Origin: Streptomyces bohaiensis | GTDB lineage: Bacteria; Actinomycetota; Actinomycetes; Streptomycetales; Streptomycetaceae | DNA: 35,836 nt | Direction of reading: 5' to 3' | Assembly: GCF_012033785.1 (NCBI RefSeq) | Contig: NZ_JAAVJC010000025.1 | Coordinates: forward strand, 1-35,836 | Shown: one piece after another, positions 15,362-24,249 of the stretch | How the letters are laid out: the number at the start of each line of letters is the position of its first letter | Numbering within the stretch: position 1 is the stretch's first letter | Position numbers and translations under genes: made by a program | Notes under the pieces: generated by a model | What the model was told of the DNA's origin: nothing | Seen by the model: only the letters and a program-made list of their open reading frames with translations | Database searches by the model: none

Positions 15362-18300
15362 CGTGCGTCGGTCCCTTCGATGCGGGCGATCATGGCTTCG
15401 ACCTCGCTGTCGGTGAGATGGTCCAGGGGGCCCGGGTGGGCCGGGCGCTCCGGTTCGGTGGGGCGTGCGGACCGCCCCGGGTTGCGGTCCGCGGTGCCGT
15501 CCCCGGTGGTCGGGTCGATCGCCGACCGCAGGCGGTCGGCCACCTCGCCCAGCGACCCGGCGGTGAAGAAGGCCGAGAGCGGCAGAGTGGCGCCGAGGCG
15601 GCGACCCAGTTGGTTGCGCACCTCGACGATCACCAACGACTCGATGTCCCAGTCGGCGAGGACCGTGTCGGCGTCGACCGCCTCCGCCTCCGGGCCCAGC
15701 GCCTCGACCAGCGCCCGCCGCAGCATCGCGACGAGATCGGCCCTGTCGACCGGCGCAGCAGCAGCCCGCGGGGCGGCTGCGGGAGGCGGCGCGGCCCCCG
15801 CGTCCTCCCGGTCCACGACGACCCAGTGCCGCGTGCGCTGCCACGGGTAGGAGGGCAGGCCGGTCACCCGGCCGGTCGGCGGAGGCACCACCGCCGCGGG
15901 GTTCACGGCCGGACCGGTCTCGTGCAGCCGCCCCACTGCCTCGACCACGGTGTGGTGGGCGGTACGGCCGCGCCGCATCAGCGGCACCGGACGGCAGGCG
16001 AAAGCCGGACCACCGGCTTCCTCGCCGCGCAGCACCTCGGCGGTGAGCACCGCGTGCGGGCCGACCTCGACGGCCACGGTCCTCGTCGCGTCCGGAAGTG
16101 AGGCCAGGGCGTCCGCGAACCGCACGGTCCTCCGCAGGTTCGCTGCCCAGTAGGCGCCGTCGAGCCGGGTTTCCGGTCGACCGGTGACCGTGGAGTGGAA
16201 CGGAACCGTCGGCTCACGCGGATCGATATCGGCGGCGACGAGCGCGATTTCGGCGGCGGCCGCCTCCAACAGCCGGCTGTGGAAGGCGTAGCCGCCCGGA
16301 AGCGGGGTGTGACGCACCGCCTCGCTCGTCAACTCCGCGCAGAGTCCGTCGACCGCGGACCGCAGCCCCGACACCACCGTCGAGTGCGGCCCGTTGACCG
16401 CGGCGATGTCCACCTTGTCGTGGCGAGCGAGCAGACGGGCCACCTCCGCCTCGGGCAGCGCGACGCTGACCATTCGCCCCTCTGCGGCGTGCTCGGCGAT
16501 GAGACGGCCGCGCGCCCGCAGCAGGCGGAACATGGTGGGCCGGTCCAGCACGCCCGCGACCACCGCCGCCGGCAACTCACCCATGCTGTGCCCGACGACT
16601 GCGTCCGGTTCGAGTCCCACCTCCCGGAGCTGGGCTGCCAGCGCAAGCTGCACCGCCGCCACGCACCCCTGCGCGATCTCGGTGTCCGCAAGGCGGTGGC
16701 TGCCCTGCGGCGCCGTGGCCTCGGCCAGGATCGACCAGCCCGCCGTCTCCCGGACCACGGCGTCGCAGACGCGGAGTTCGGCGGCGGCCGCGGGCAGCTC
16801 CAGCAGGCCGGCTGCCATGGCCGGCCACTGGCTGCCCTGCCCCGTGAACAGCCACACCGAGCGGGTCGCGTGCGGCTCCACGGCCTCCCGGGGCTCCGCG
16901 AGCGCGGTGAGCAGGCCGGGCAGGTCAGGGGCGGTACGGACCGTCCGGACCGGGTGGTGGTCCCGGCGGTGCGCGGCCGCTGCGACCATCCGTCGGGCAG
17001 CGGTCTCGTCGCAGTCGGCCAGGGCACGCTGCCATGCCTCCGCGAGCGCGGTGAGCGCCCCGGTGCTGCGCGCCGAGAGCGGCAGCATCAGCGGGCCGCT
17101 GCCCCCGGCCGCGGGCGGCGGGACGGCGTGCCGTGCGGGGTCGTGCTCGAGGACGACGTGGGCGTTGCTCCCGCCGAACCCGAACGAGCTCACCCCGGCC
17201 CAGCGGCGGCCCGAGGGCAGCGTCCGCTCCTCGGAGGCGAGTTCGAGGCGGGTCCCGGTGAACCGCACACCGGGGCCGGGGCGGCTGAAGTCGGGTTGGG
17301 CCGGTACACGTGCGTGCTCCAGTACGAGCAGCGCCTTGATCACACCGGCGATCCCGGCGGCCGCCTCCAGGTGCCCCAGGTTGGCCTTGACCGATCCGAG
17401 CACGCAGGGCTTGTCGCCGTCACCGAGAACGGCCGCGAGCGCCTCCGCCTCCAGGGGGTCCCCGAGCGCCGTGCCGGTGCCGTGACCCTCGACGTAGTCG
17501 ATGTCGGCCCCGGTCAGGCGCGCATCCCGCAGCGCGCGCGCCAGCACCTCGCGCTGTCCCCGAGGGCTGGGCGCGGTGAGACCATTGGTGCGGCCGTCCT
17601 GGTTGATCGCGCTGCCGCGCACCAGACCGCGGCCGGGCAGCCCCTCCCGGGTCGCGACGTCCTCCCGGGCCAGCAGCAGCATGCCGCACCCCTCGCCGCG
17701 CACGATGCCGTCGGCCCCCTCCTCGTAGCTGAGGCAGCGGCCCGCGGCGGAGAACGGCAGAACGCTCTCGATCATCTCGGTCGAGTACGGATCGAGCAGG
17801 GTGTTCACTCCCCCGACGAGAGCGAAGTCGCACTCGCCGGCGCGCAGGGCGCGCAACGCCAGGTGAAGGGCGGTCAGCGAGGACGAGCAGGCGGTGTCCA
17901 CCGCGAGGCTGGGTCCCCGGAGGTCCAGGTGGTAGGAGAGACGTCCGGCGGTGACCGCGTGCGAGACCCCGCTCGCGCTCCACACGTCGGGACGTTCACC
18001 GGACCCGGCCGCCAGCAGGAGGTAGTCGTTGCCGCAGGTGCCGACGAAGACGCCGGTCACGCTCGTCCGGAGCCGCTGCGCGGTCACGCCGCCGTCCTCC
18101 AGCGCCTCCCACGCCGTCTCCAGGACCAGGCGCTGTTGGGGATCCATGGCCCGCGCCTCCTCCGAGCCGATGCCGAAGAACCCGGGGTCGAAGCTGTCCA
18201 CACTGTCCAACCGGCCGGCCGGGCGCCACGGGCGGCCACCCGCCCCGCGACGTCCGTCACGGTCACGGGTCAGCCGGCCCACACCGTTCCCGCCCTCGGT

Positions 18301-20883
18301 GAGCAGACGCCAGAACCCGTCCGTCGAGGTCACCGTCGACGGCAACCGCAGCCCCACACCGAGGACGACCGCGTCCACGGGTGCCGCGACCTCCGCGGGC
18401 CGCTCCGCGAGGCGGCTCCGCAGTGCGCTCTCCGTCTCCTCCAGCGCCGCGATGCGATCGCGGGCGGACTCCAGCAGGGCCCGAACCGCCGGGGTCAACT
18501 CCCCGGCTGCCGGTGCGGTGGGAGCAGACGCCGGGCCGTCACCGGAGGCCGCGGGCAGCGCCCGGCTGATCAGCGGATACGTGCGGCGGTCCCAGGCGTG
18601 GGCGGGCAGCGCGACCCGGGCGCCGGGCTGCCAACGGGGGGTGAGACCGGCCAGGTACAACCGGGCGACCGTGTCGAGCAGCATCCGACGCGCCGCTCCG
18701 GGGTCCGCCGCCGCCCCCGGTCGCCATGCCGCGAGGTCGACACGGGGCCCGTGGGACGGCACACCGTCGTCGGCATCCGCCACAGGGGCCGCGGACGGGC
18801 CTGCGTCGAGGCAGGCAGCCCAGTGGGAGGCATCCACCTCTGCGGACCGCACCGGTCCGCCACACTGAGCCGACCACCATCCACCGGCCTCACGGCCTCC
18901 CTGCTCACCCCGGCGCACGACCGGGCGCCGGGAGGTCGAGGCAAGCAGGCCGACCGCGTCCTCCGGAACCAGCTCTCCGGCGGCGCAGGCGGCCGTGACC
19001 TCGCCGGCACCGCTGCCGCGCCAGACGGCCGGGCGCAGGCCGAGGGCTTCCAGCTGTCGGGCGACGGCGAGTTGGGCAAGGAACGTCTCCACCCGAGGGA
19101 GCGCACCGTCGGGGCCGCCGGCGGCTCCCGGGCCGGCCTCCTCCCGCAGGCGCGCGTGGAGCGTCGCATAGCTCGGAAGCTCCCGTGCAGCACGGGCCGC
19201 GAACGCGCCCCAGTCGCCTGCGGCGATGTCCGACGCCACGGCGCCGGCCGCCATCTCCGAGGCGTCCGCGGTCGACGAGCCGAAAGCGAGGCTCCAGCGG
19301 GGAGTCCGGGCCGGAGCCCGGCCGACGCCGACCAGCGCGGGGTGGTCCGTTCCGGCAGCCACCGCCGCGAGGGCGGCGATGAGAGAGCTCCGGTCGTCGG
19401 CCAGCACGGCGGCACGGTGGGCCGGGTGGTCGCGGCGGCCTGCCGCCGTCGCGGCGACCGCGGCCGGCTCCGCGTCCCGCCCCTCCGCCGCCAGCCAGCT
19501 CGCCCACTCCCCCGCGGTCTCCCGCAACGCGGCCTCGCTGTGCGCGGCCAACGGCACCAGGAACGGCGGGTGCTCGTCGGGCGCCGCCCGGTCGGTCGGC
19601 GAGGCCGCCGCGGGGCGTGCGGCTCGCAGCACAGCGTGGGCGTTGGTACCGCCGAAGCCGAAGGAGCTGACGCCGGCGAGGCGTTCCCCGCCGTCCGTGT
19701 CCGGCCAGGGCTCGACGGCAGTGGGGATACGGACCGGATGCCGTTCCAACCGCAGGTACGGGTTGGGGCGTTCGAGGTGCAGGGTGGGCGGGACACGGCC
19801 GTGGTGCATCGCCAGCGCCACCTTGATCACACCGGCGACCCCGGCGCCCGCCTCCAGGTGGCCGATGTTCGACTTCACCGATCCCATCAGCAGCTCGCGG
19901 CCCGGTTCCCGCCCGACAGCGAGGACGCCGGCGACCGCTCCGAACTCGATCGGGTCGCCCAGCGCGGTGCCCGTGCCGTGTGCCTCCAGGTACTGCACCG
20001 CGCCGGGGTCCACCCCCGCGTCCTCGTACGCCGAGCGAAGCAGCCGCTCCTGGCTGCGTCCGTTGGGGGCGAAGATGCCGTTCGACCGGCCGTCCTGGTT
20101 GACCCGGACGGCGGGCACCACCGCGTACACCCGGTCGCCCTCGGCCCGGGCGGCCTCCTCACTCCGCAGGACGAGGACACCGGCCCCCTCGGAGCGCACG
20201 TAGCCGTCGGCGCGGTGGTCGAAGGGCTTGCACCGCCCGTCAGCGGCCATGAACCCGCCGGCGGCGAACGCCTCTGTCATCTCAGGGTTCAGCAGGGCGT
20301 TGACGCCCCCGACCAGCGCGACACGGCATCGCCCCGCTCGCAGCGCGTCGACGGCGGCCCCCAGCGCGACCAGCGAGGAGGAACATGCCGTGTCGACCAC
20401 GACCGAAGGCCCCTTGAGGTCCAACGCGTAGGACACCCGGTTCGCGATGATGCTGAGCACGGAACCGGTGGTGCGGTACGTACTGAGCTCCTGGCCGGGG
20501 GCGACGGCGAGCGCCCCGTGTTCGAACCCCGACGCCCCGACGAACACCCCGGTGTCGCTGCCGCGCAGCGACCCGGGAGCAATTCCCGCGTCGGCCAGCG
20601 CCTCCACCACCACCTCCAGGACCAGCCGCTGCTGGGGATCGAGGTAGTGCGCCTCCCGCGCCGAGATGCCGAACGGCGCGGCGTCGAACCGGTCGAGGTC
20701 GGGCAGCAGGCCTGCCCGGCGGGCGACGTCCCGTCCGCCGTCCGCCGGGCGTGCCGGCCCGGCGCGGTCCGGTGGGACCTCGACAATGCCGTCCCCGCCG
20801 CGGCACAGCAGCTCCCAGTAGGCGGCCAGGGACGGGGCGCCGGGAAAGCGGCAGCCCATCCCGACGATGGCGTGTCCGGGCAT
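15358..20883 (-). CDS. Type I polyketide synthase: KS, inactive AT, KS, AT, ACP
   Basis: A 1841-residue PKS. KS1 (about 3-425) has Cys167, His302 and His342. Residues about 440-775 are a degenerate AT: GHSMGE is replaced by GSGAGE (623-628), so the serine nucleophile is Gly625, and the substrate-binding core is missing. The post-AT linker (ALPAHAWDRRTYPL) survives. KS2 (835-1250) has Cys999, His1134, Lys1166 and His1171. The AT (1343-1640) has Ser1433 in GHSMGE and a YAFH motif (1532-1535), more like malonyl than methylmalonyl specificity. The ACP has Ser1749 in DIESLVIVEV. No KR, DH, ER or TE is present, so it should leave a beta-ketone. The ATG at 20881-20883 has AGGGGG nine bases upstream; an ATG at 20907 is less likely. 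Confidence 0.93.
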   Translation of the reverse strand: MPGHAIVGMGCRFPGAPSLAAYWELLCRGGDGIVEVPPDRAGPARPADGGRDVARRAGLLPDLDRFDAAPFGISAREAHYLDPQQRLVLEVVVEALADAGIAPGSLRGSDTGVFVGASGFEHGALAVAPGQELSTYRTTGSVLSIIANRVSYALDLKGPSVVVDTACSSSLVALGAAVDALRAGRCRVALVGGVNALLNPEMTEAFAAGGFMAADGRCKPFDHRADGYVRSEGAGVLVLRSEEAARAEGDRVYAVVPAVRVNQDGRSNGIFAPNGRSQERLLRSAYEDAGVDPGAVQYLEAHGTGTALGDPIEFGAVAGVLAVGREPGRELLMGSVKSNIGHLEAGAGVAGVIKVALAMHHGRVPPTLHLERPNPYLRLERHPVRIPTAVEPWPDTDGGERLAGVSSFGFGGTNAHAVLRAARPAAASPTDRAAPDEHPPFLVPLAAHSEAALRETAGEWASWLAAEGRDAEPAAVAATAAGRRDHPAHRAAVLADDRSSLIAALAAVAAGTDHPALVGVGRAPARTPRWSLAFGSSTADASEMAAGAVASDIAAGDWGAFAARAARELPSYATLHARLREEAGPGAAGGPDGALPRVETFLAQLAVARQLEALGLRPAVWRGSGAGEVTAACAAGELVPEDAVGLLASTSRRPVVRRGEQGGREAGGWWSAQCGGPVRSAEVDASHWAACLDAGPSAAPVADADDGVPSHGPRVDLAAWRPGAAADPGAARRMLLDTVARLYLAGLTPRWQPGARVALPAHAWDRRTYPLISRALPAASGDGPASAPTAPAAGELTPAVRALLESARDRIAALEETESALRSRLAERPAEVAAPVDAVVLGVGLRLPSTVTSTDGFWRLLTEGGNGVGRLTRDRDGRRGAGGRPWRPAGRLDSVDSFDPGFFGIGSEEARAMDPQQRLVLETAWEALEDGGVTAQRLRTSVTGVFVGTCGNDYLLLAAGSGERPDVWSASGVSHAVTAGRLSYHLDLRGPSLAVDTACSSSLTALHLALRALRAGECDFALVGGVNTLLDPYSTEMIESVLPFSAAGRCLSYEEGADGIVRGEGCGMLLLAREDVATREGLPGRGLVRGSAINQDGRTNGLTAPSPRGQREVLARALRDARLTGADIDYVEGHGTGTALGDPLEAEALAAVLGDGDKPCVLGSVKANLGHLEAAAGIAGVIKALLVLEHARVPAQPDFSRPGPGVRFTGTRLELASEERTLPSGRRWAGVSSFGFGGSNAHVVLEHDPARHAVPPPAAGGSGPLMLPLSARSTGALTALAEAWQRALADCDETAARRMVAAAAHRRDHHPVRTVRTAPDLPGLLTALAEPREAVEPHATRSVWLFTGQGSQWPAMAAGLLELPAAAAELRVCDAVVRETAGWSILAEATAPQGSHRLADTEIAQGCVAAVQLALAAQLREVGLEPDAVVGHSMGELPAAVVAGVLDRPTMFRLLRARGRLIAEHAAEGRMVSVALPEAEVARLLARHDKVDIAAVNGPHSTVVSGLRSAVDGLCAELTSEAVRHTPLPGGYAFHSRLLEAAAAEIALVAADIDPREPTVPFHSTVTGRPETRLDGAYWAANLRRTVRFADALASLPDATRTVAVEVGPHAVLTAEVLRGEEAGGPAFACRPVPLMRRGRTAHHTVVEAVGRLHETGPAVNPAAVVPPPTGRVTGLPSYPWQRTRHWVVVDREDAGAAPPPAAAPRAAAAPVDRADLVAMLRRALVEALGPEAEAVDADTVLADWDIESLVIVEVRNQLGRRLGATLPLSAFFTAGSLGEVADRLRSAIDPTTGDGTADRNPGRSARPTEPERPAHPGPLDHLTDSEVEAMIARIEGTDAR

Positions 20884-21213
20884 GGTGGGTGACCCCCTGG
20901 TCGGCATGGTTGGGAGAACGGTCGCGCGAGGGCTGGGCGAAGCCGCGGGACCGGTGGAGCACGAAGATCGGCGATGTACGGACAGCGGTCGTGCAGAGAC
21001 ACCTGCAGAGACAGCGGACGGGACGGGCACGGCGACCCGCGGTGGAGCGTGCGGGCGCGCCGGGGACCGGCGCGGTGCCGTGGATGCGCCGCTACGGGAC
21101 CGACGGCGGACGGCCGCCTGGACCGGCCGCGGCGGGTCCGCGCGGGCTGCCTGCCTCTCCCCCGCCGAGGTTCGGTCCGGGGCGAGGTGGCGTGGCGGGG
21201 CGGAGCTCTCGGG
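20884..21213 (-). promoter_or_regulatory. 330-base intergenic region upstream of the PKS operon
   Basis: This stretch has no supportable gene. Its length contrasts with the overlapping junctions downstream, so it probably holds a promoter for the PKS operon. It contains a 10-base direct repeat with 12-base period (TGTCTCTGCA on the minus strand at 20992-21001 and 21004-21013). I see no clear -10/-35 pair; TACATC near 20980 is only a weak candidate. Confidence 0.45.
20992..21013 (-). repeat. Direct repeat TGTCTCTGCA, two copies, 12-base period
   Basis: Two exact 10-base copies separated by two bases lie about 110-130 bases before the PKS ATG. Such spacing places both copies on roughly the same DNA face and would suit an activator dimer. 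No factor is identified. Confidence 0.5.
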
Positions 21214-22206
21214 TCAGATGTAGCGGTGCCGCCGGCACCAGGCGACGACGTCGTCCAGCGCGCGGTTCATGTCACCGGGTTCGACGCCCAGTTCGGTGCG
21301 GCACCGGCGAGGGGAGTACCGCAGCTCACCCGTGAGCATCGGCAGGTTCTCGGAACTCATGAGCAGTGCGCGCTCCGGCGAACCGATCCATGCGTTGATC
21401 GGCGCCGAGGCGATGGCGAGGGCCCGGAGCACCGGAGAGGGAACCGTCCCGCGTGGGGCGCGGGCCCCGGTGCGTTGCGCGATCCGGGCGAACAGCTCGT
21501 GATACCGGAGGTACTCCGTGGCGACGATGTATCTCCGCCCCGCGGCTCCCTTGTCGTAGGCGGCCAGTTGGGCTGCGCGGAACTCCTCGGCGGCCACGAA
21601 GCTGAACCCGCCGGGCGGGCTGAGCGGGAAGCGGCCGGCGGCGACCCGCGCGACGAGGCCGGGCCAGGCGGAACGACCGTCGCCTCCCGGGGCGATCACG
21701 CCGGCCGGGTTGAGCACGACGGCGTCCAGCCCCCGCGCCACCTCCCCGAGGACGATCCGCTCCCCGGCACGCTTGGTGTGCTGGTAGGCGTTGCGCCGCC
21801 GATCGGCCCGGTAGGGATGATCCTCATCGGCCGTGACACCGGGGGCGGGGAACCCCACCGCCGAGGCCGACGAGGTGTGCACCGTCCGCAGGCCGTGGCG
21901 ACGAGCCGCCGACATGACGTGGGCGGTGCCGACCACGTTCACCTCGTGCATTGCCCGTGCCGCCTTGTTGGTCATCACCGCGACACCGGCAAGGTGGAAG
22001 AGACCGGTCCGCCCCCGGAGGGCCCGGTCCGTCCCGTCGGCGTCACGGATGTCGACCACGACGTCCTCGACGTCACCCGCTACATCGGCCAGCGAGGCGG
22101 CCGACTCGCCCTCCCTGCGCAGCGCGACCACCCGCTCGCCGCGTTCCAACAGCGCCCGCACCACGTTGGATCCCAGGCACCCGTACGCCCCCGTCACGAC
22201 GATCAT
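21214..22206 (-). CDS. NAD(P)-dependent extended short-chain dehydrogenase/reductase (epimerase/dihydroflavonol-reductase type)
   Basis: A 330-residue Rossmann protein. The extended-SDR cofactor loop TGAYGCLG lies at residues 5-12, the TSSAS strand with catalytic Ser near 112-114, and the YxxxK pair is Tyr141/Lys145 (YQHTK). The NPAGVIAPG segment after it is typical of dihydroflavonol reductase-like and 3-beta-HSD-like members. It could reduce a ketone or aldehyde on the product or intermediate, partly making up for the absence of a KR domain in the PKS. The ATG overlaps the stop of the GNAT-like gene (ATGA), so the two are co-translated. The substrate is unknown. Confidence 0.88.
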   Translation of the reverse strand: MIVVTGAYGCLGSNVVRALLERGERVVALRREGESAASLADVAGDVEDVVVDIRDADGTDRALRGRTGLFHLAGVAVMTNKAARAMHEVNVVGTAHVMSAARRHGLRTVHTSSASAVGFPAPGVTADEDHPYRADRRRNAYQHTKRAGERIVLGEVARGLDAVVLNPAGVIAPGGDGRSAWPGLVARVAAGRFPLSPPGGFSFVAAEEFRAAQLAAYDKGAAGRRYIVATEYLRYHELFARIAQRTGARAPRGTVPSPVLRALAIASAPINAWIGSPERALLMSSENLPMLTGELRYSPRRCRTELGVEPGDMNRALDDVVAWCRRHRYI

Positions 22207-23354
22207 GACTCCCCCAGCGCGCGTTCCAGCAGCAGGTAGCGCCGATCGGGGGCGACCGGCAGCCCGCGCTCGATCAGGTACCGCATCGCGGTGTTGTCGT
22301 CGTGCACCCAGGTGGTGCGTATCTCGCGGTAGCCGCCCTCGGACACCCCGCGGAAGGTCTCCCCGAACAGGACGGGCGCGACGCCCATCGGCATCTCCGG
22401 CAGCACGCCTGCGATGAGCACGACGGCGGTGCGGATGCGGCGCGCCCTCGATCGTGCGCGCAGCAGGTCCAACGGTCCCGCCCGGCCTCCCATGCGGGCC
22501 AGCAGCTCGTTCAGGTCCGGGACCGAGAGCGTGAAGCCGACGGGCCGGCCGTCCCGTTCCACGAAGCGGACCAGGCGCGGGTCGAGCAGCGGACGGAGCG
22601 GCGCCACGATGTGGTGGAAGAGATCGTGGTCGTAGGGCAGGTTCTCCGGGCTGCTCGCGAACGACGCGTTGAACAGCGTGCGGATCAGCTCCAGGTCTGC
22701 CCCGCCGCGCCGCATGGATCTGGCTGTGAGGCCGAGGCGCCGTGCGGCGGCGTCACCCGCCGCCACCAGGCCCGGACCGCGGGCGTCGATGACCTCGGCC
22801 GGAATGCGGTACGTGGCCAGGCCCGCGCTCTCCCGGTAGCCCGCCTTCTCCCAGAGCAGCAGGTCGCCGGGACGGCCGTGGGTCTGGAAGAGCGCCGGAG
22901 GCTGGTCGAACCCCTCGATCAGCAGCCCCATGTCCTGCCCGCTGAAGTACTGGCACGGGCCGATCGCACGGGCTGCGCCCCGCGCGGCCAGCCAGGCGCC
23001 GGCAGCGTCCAGCAACTGCTCCGCGTGGTCGGCGCGGCCTGCGTGGACGTCGAGGAACCCTACGAATCCCGTGGGTGGCAACCCCTTCGGCACGCACCGC
23101 TCGTTGTAGGCCGGCATGAGAGCAGCGGCTACCCGGCCGGCGGGTCGCCCGTCCTCGTGCAGGACAAAGTGCTCGATGTCGGCGAGTGCGAAGAGCGGAT
23201 TGCGGCGGCGGTCCAGGTCTCGGCGTGCGTCGGCACGTAGCGGCGGAACCCAGGTACGGTCGGCCGCGTGAATCCGGAACGGCAGATCAACCCATTCCCG
23301 TAACAGGCGACGGTCATTTCCTGCTTCACTGATCCGGCAAGGCAATATGCCCAC
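22203..23354 (-). CDS. GNAT-like (YghO-type) acetyltransferase-family protein with early TTA codon
   Basis: A protein of about 383 residues. The N-terminal block DLPFRIHAADRTWVPPLR and the C-terminal stretch IRTTWVHDDNTAMRYLIERG, a GNAT-like acetyl-CoA-site region, match the YghO-like group of GNAT-related proteins, whose reaction is not established. It might acylate the amine made by the fusion enzyme, but this is inference. The start is uncertain: the GTG at 23352-23354 or the TTG at 23343-23345, which has better spacing from AAGGTGG. Codon 18 (counted from the GTG) is a TTA, the rare leucine codon that makes expression depend on the bldA tRNA in streptomycetes. The 5' end also uses ATA and is AT-richer than the rest. 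It heads the SDR operon from a promoter just upstream. Confidence 0.78.
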   Translation of the reverse strand: MGILPCRISEAGNDRRLLREWVDLPFRIHAADRTWVPPLRADARRDLDRRRNPLFALADIEHFVLHEDGRPAGRVAAALMPAYNERCVPKGLPPTGFVGFLDVHAGRADHAEQLLDAAGAWLAARGAARAIGPCQYFSGQDMGLLIEGFDQPPALFQTHGRPGDLLLWEKAGYRESAGLATYRIPAEVIDARGPGLVAAGDAAARRLGLTARSMRRGGADLELIRTLFNASFASSPENLPYDHDLFHHIVAPLRPLLDPRLVRFVERDGRPVGFTLSVPDLNELLARMGGRAGPLDLLRARSRARRIRTAVVLIAGVLPEMPMGVAPVLFGETFRGVSEGGYREIRTTWVHDDNTAMRYLIERGLPVAPDRRYLLLERALGES

Positions 23355-23402
23355 CTTCCCCCGTTGATCCGAGTCGTACCCCGTTTGCGACCCGATACCG
23401 CG

Positions 23403-23432
23403 AGTATAGGTACCCCCTTCCTCGCGAAGCAA
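23403..23432 (-). promoter_or_regulatory. Promoter of the GNAT-SDR operon
   Basis: On the minus strand TTGCTT (23427-23432) and TATACT (23403-23408) are spaced by 18 bases, a good sigma-70-like pair. The start point would fall near 23396, about 40 bases before the GTG. It lies in an AT-rich island right after the tetR stop. Confidence 0.6.
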
Positions 23433-23434
23433 GG
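23416..23434. promoter_or_regulatory. Imperfect palindrome over the -35 box, possible TetR operator
   Basis: CCTTCCTCGCGAAGCAAGG is a 19-base imperfect dyad centred on TCGCGA and overlaps the -35 element. Binding there would block RNA polymerase. The adjacent TetR protein is the obvious candidate; no matching copy was seen upstream of tetR itself, which weakens the idea. Confidence 0.35.
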
Positions 23435-23442
23435 AAAAAATC

Positions 23443-24117
23443 CTACTTCCGTGAATCACTCTCACGGGTGTCTCCGGACATCTCCGCATCGCCGTCAGGA
23501 CTGCCGGCGAACAGCACTCCCAGTCCGTTCCACATGACGTCGACGAACCAGTCGGCGACGTGGTCGCGAACGTCCGCGCGCTGCTCCGCCCACAGAGCGA
23601 GTCGCTCCGTGGCACCCACGAACAGCTCTGCCACCATCTCCTCCCGGAGGGGGTCGCCACCCCCGATGTGGCCGCGCAGAGCCTCGGTGGTGACACTCAG
23701 CTGCTGGCGTCGTATCGCCTCCAACTCCTCGCGCGCCAGGTCGGAAAGAGCCTGCTCACAGCGGAGGAGGCGCCACACGCCCTCGTGCTCGGCGACGAAG
23801 GAGAAGAAGGCCCGAGCACCCTGTCGGACCATGTCCTCGGGATCGCGGGCCGCCAGGGAGGCCGCCCGCACAGCCTCCGCGAGCTCCATACGCAGCTCAC
23901 GGACGCACGCCAGCAGCAGGCCTTCCTTCGAGGAGAACCGGTCGTAGACAACCGGCTTGGTGACACCGACCTTCTCCGCGATGTCATCCATCGAGGTCTG
24001 GACGTAGCCACGCCTGGAGAACTCGTCGCGAGCCACCGCAAGAATCTGCCTCTCGCGATCCTCACGCGACATGCGAATACGCTTGCGCGGCCGACCAGAA
24101 TTTCCCTGGGACACCAT
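23443..24117 (-). CDS. TetR-family transcriptional regulator
   Basis: A 224-residue one-component regulator. The N-terminal helix-turn-helix is at about residues 24-70, including TSMDDIAEKVGVTKPVVYDRFSSKEGLL, after a basic arm (GRPRKRIRMS). The C-terminal ligand-binding half is helical and unassigned. The ATG follows a strong GGAAAGGAAC site. It lies between the ACP gene and the GNAT-SDR-PKS genes and could repress either these or the MMPL exporter gene, in response to the cluster product or an intermediate. A -10 TATAGT at 24166-24171 suggests its own promoter. Confidence 0.92.
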   Translation of the reverse strand: MVSQGNSGRPRKRIRMSREDRERQILAVARDEFSRRGYVQTSMDDIAEKVGVTKPVVYDRFSSKEGLLLACVRELRMELAEAVRAASLAARDPEDMVRQGARAFFSFVAEHEGVWRLLRCEQALSDLAREELEAIRRQQLSVTTEALRGHIGGGDPLREEMVAELFVGATERLALWAEQRADVRDHVADWFVDVMWNGLGVLFAGSPDGDAEMSGDTRESDSRK

Positions 24118-24165
24118 TGAATTGTTCCTTTCCGCGCGCCCCGAAGAATCGTGGCGTGCGGCGGA

Positions 24166-24171
24166 ACTATA
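24166..24171 (-). promoter_or_regulatory. Probable -10 element of tetR
   Basis: TATAGT on the minus strand lies about 50 bases before the tetR ATG, in the 132-base gap after the ACP gene. The -35 is not clear, so this is a partial promoter call. Confidence 0.4.
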
Positions 24172-24249
24172 CCCGACCGGGGAACTCCGACATTATGGGT
24201 GCGGCAACGGGCCGCGAAATGATCACCGCCCGCCGCCGCGCCGGCACCC

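Noticed and set aside
16195..20892. Plus-strand open frame of 1565 codons opposite the PKS
   Set aside because: It mirrors the PKS reading frame, has no domain similarity and arises from high-GC codon bias on the other strand.
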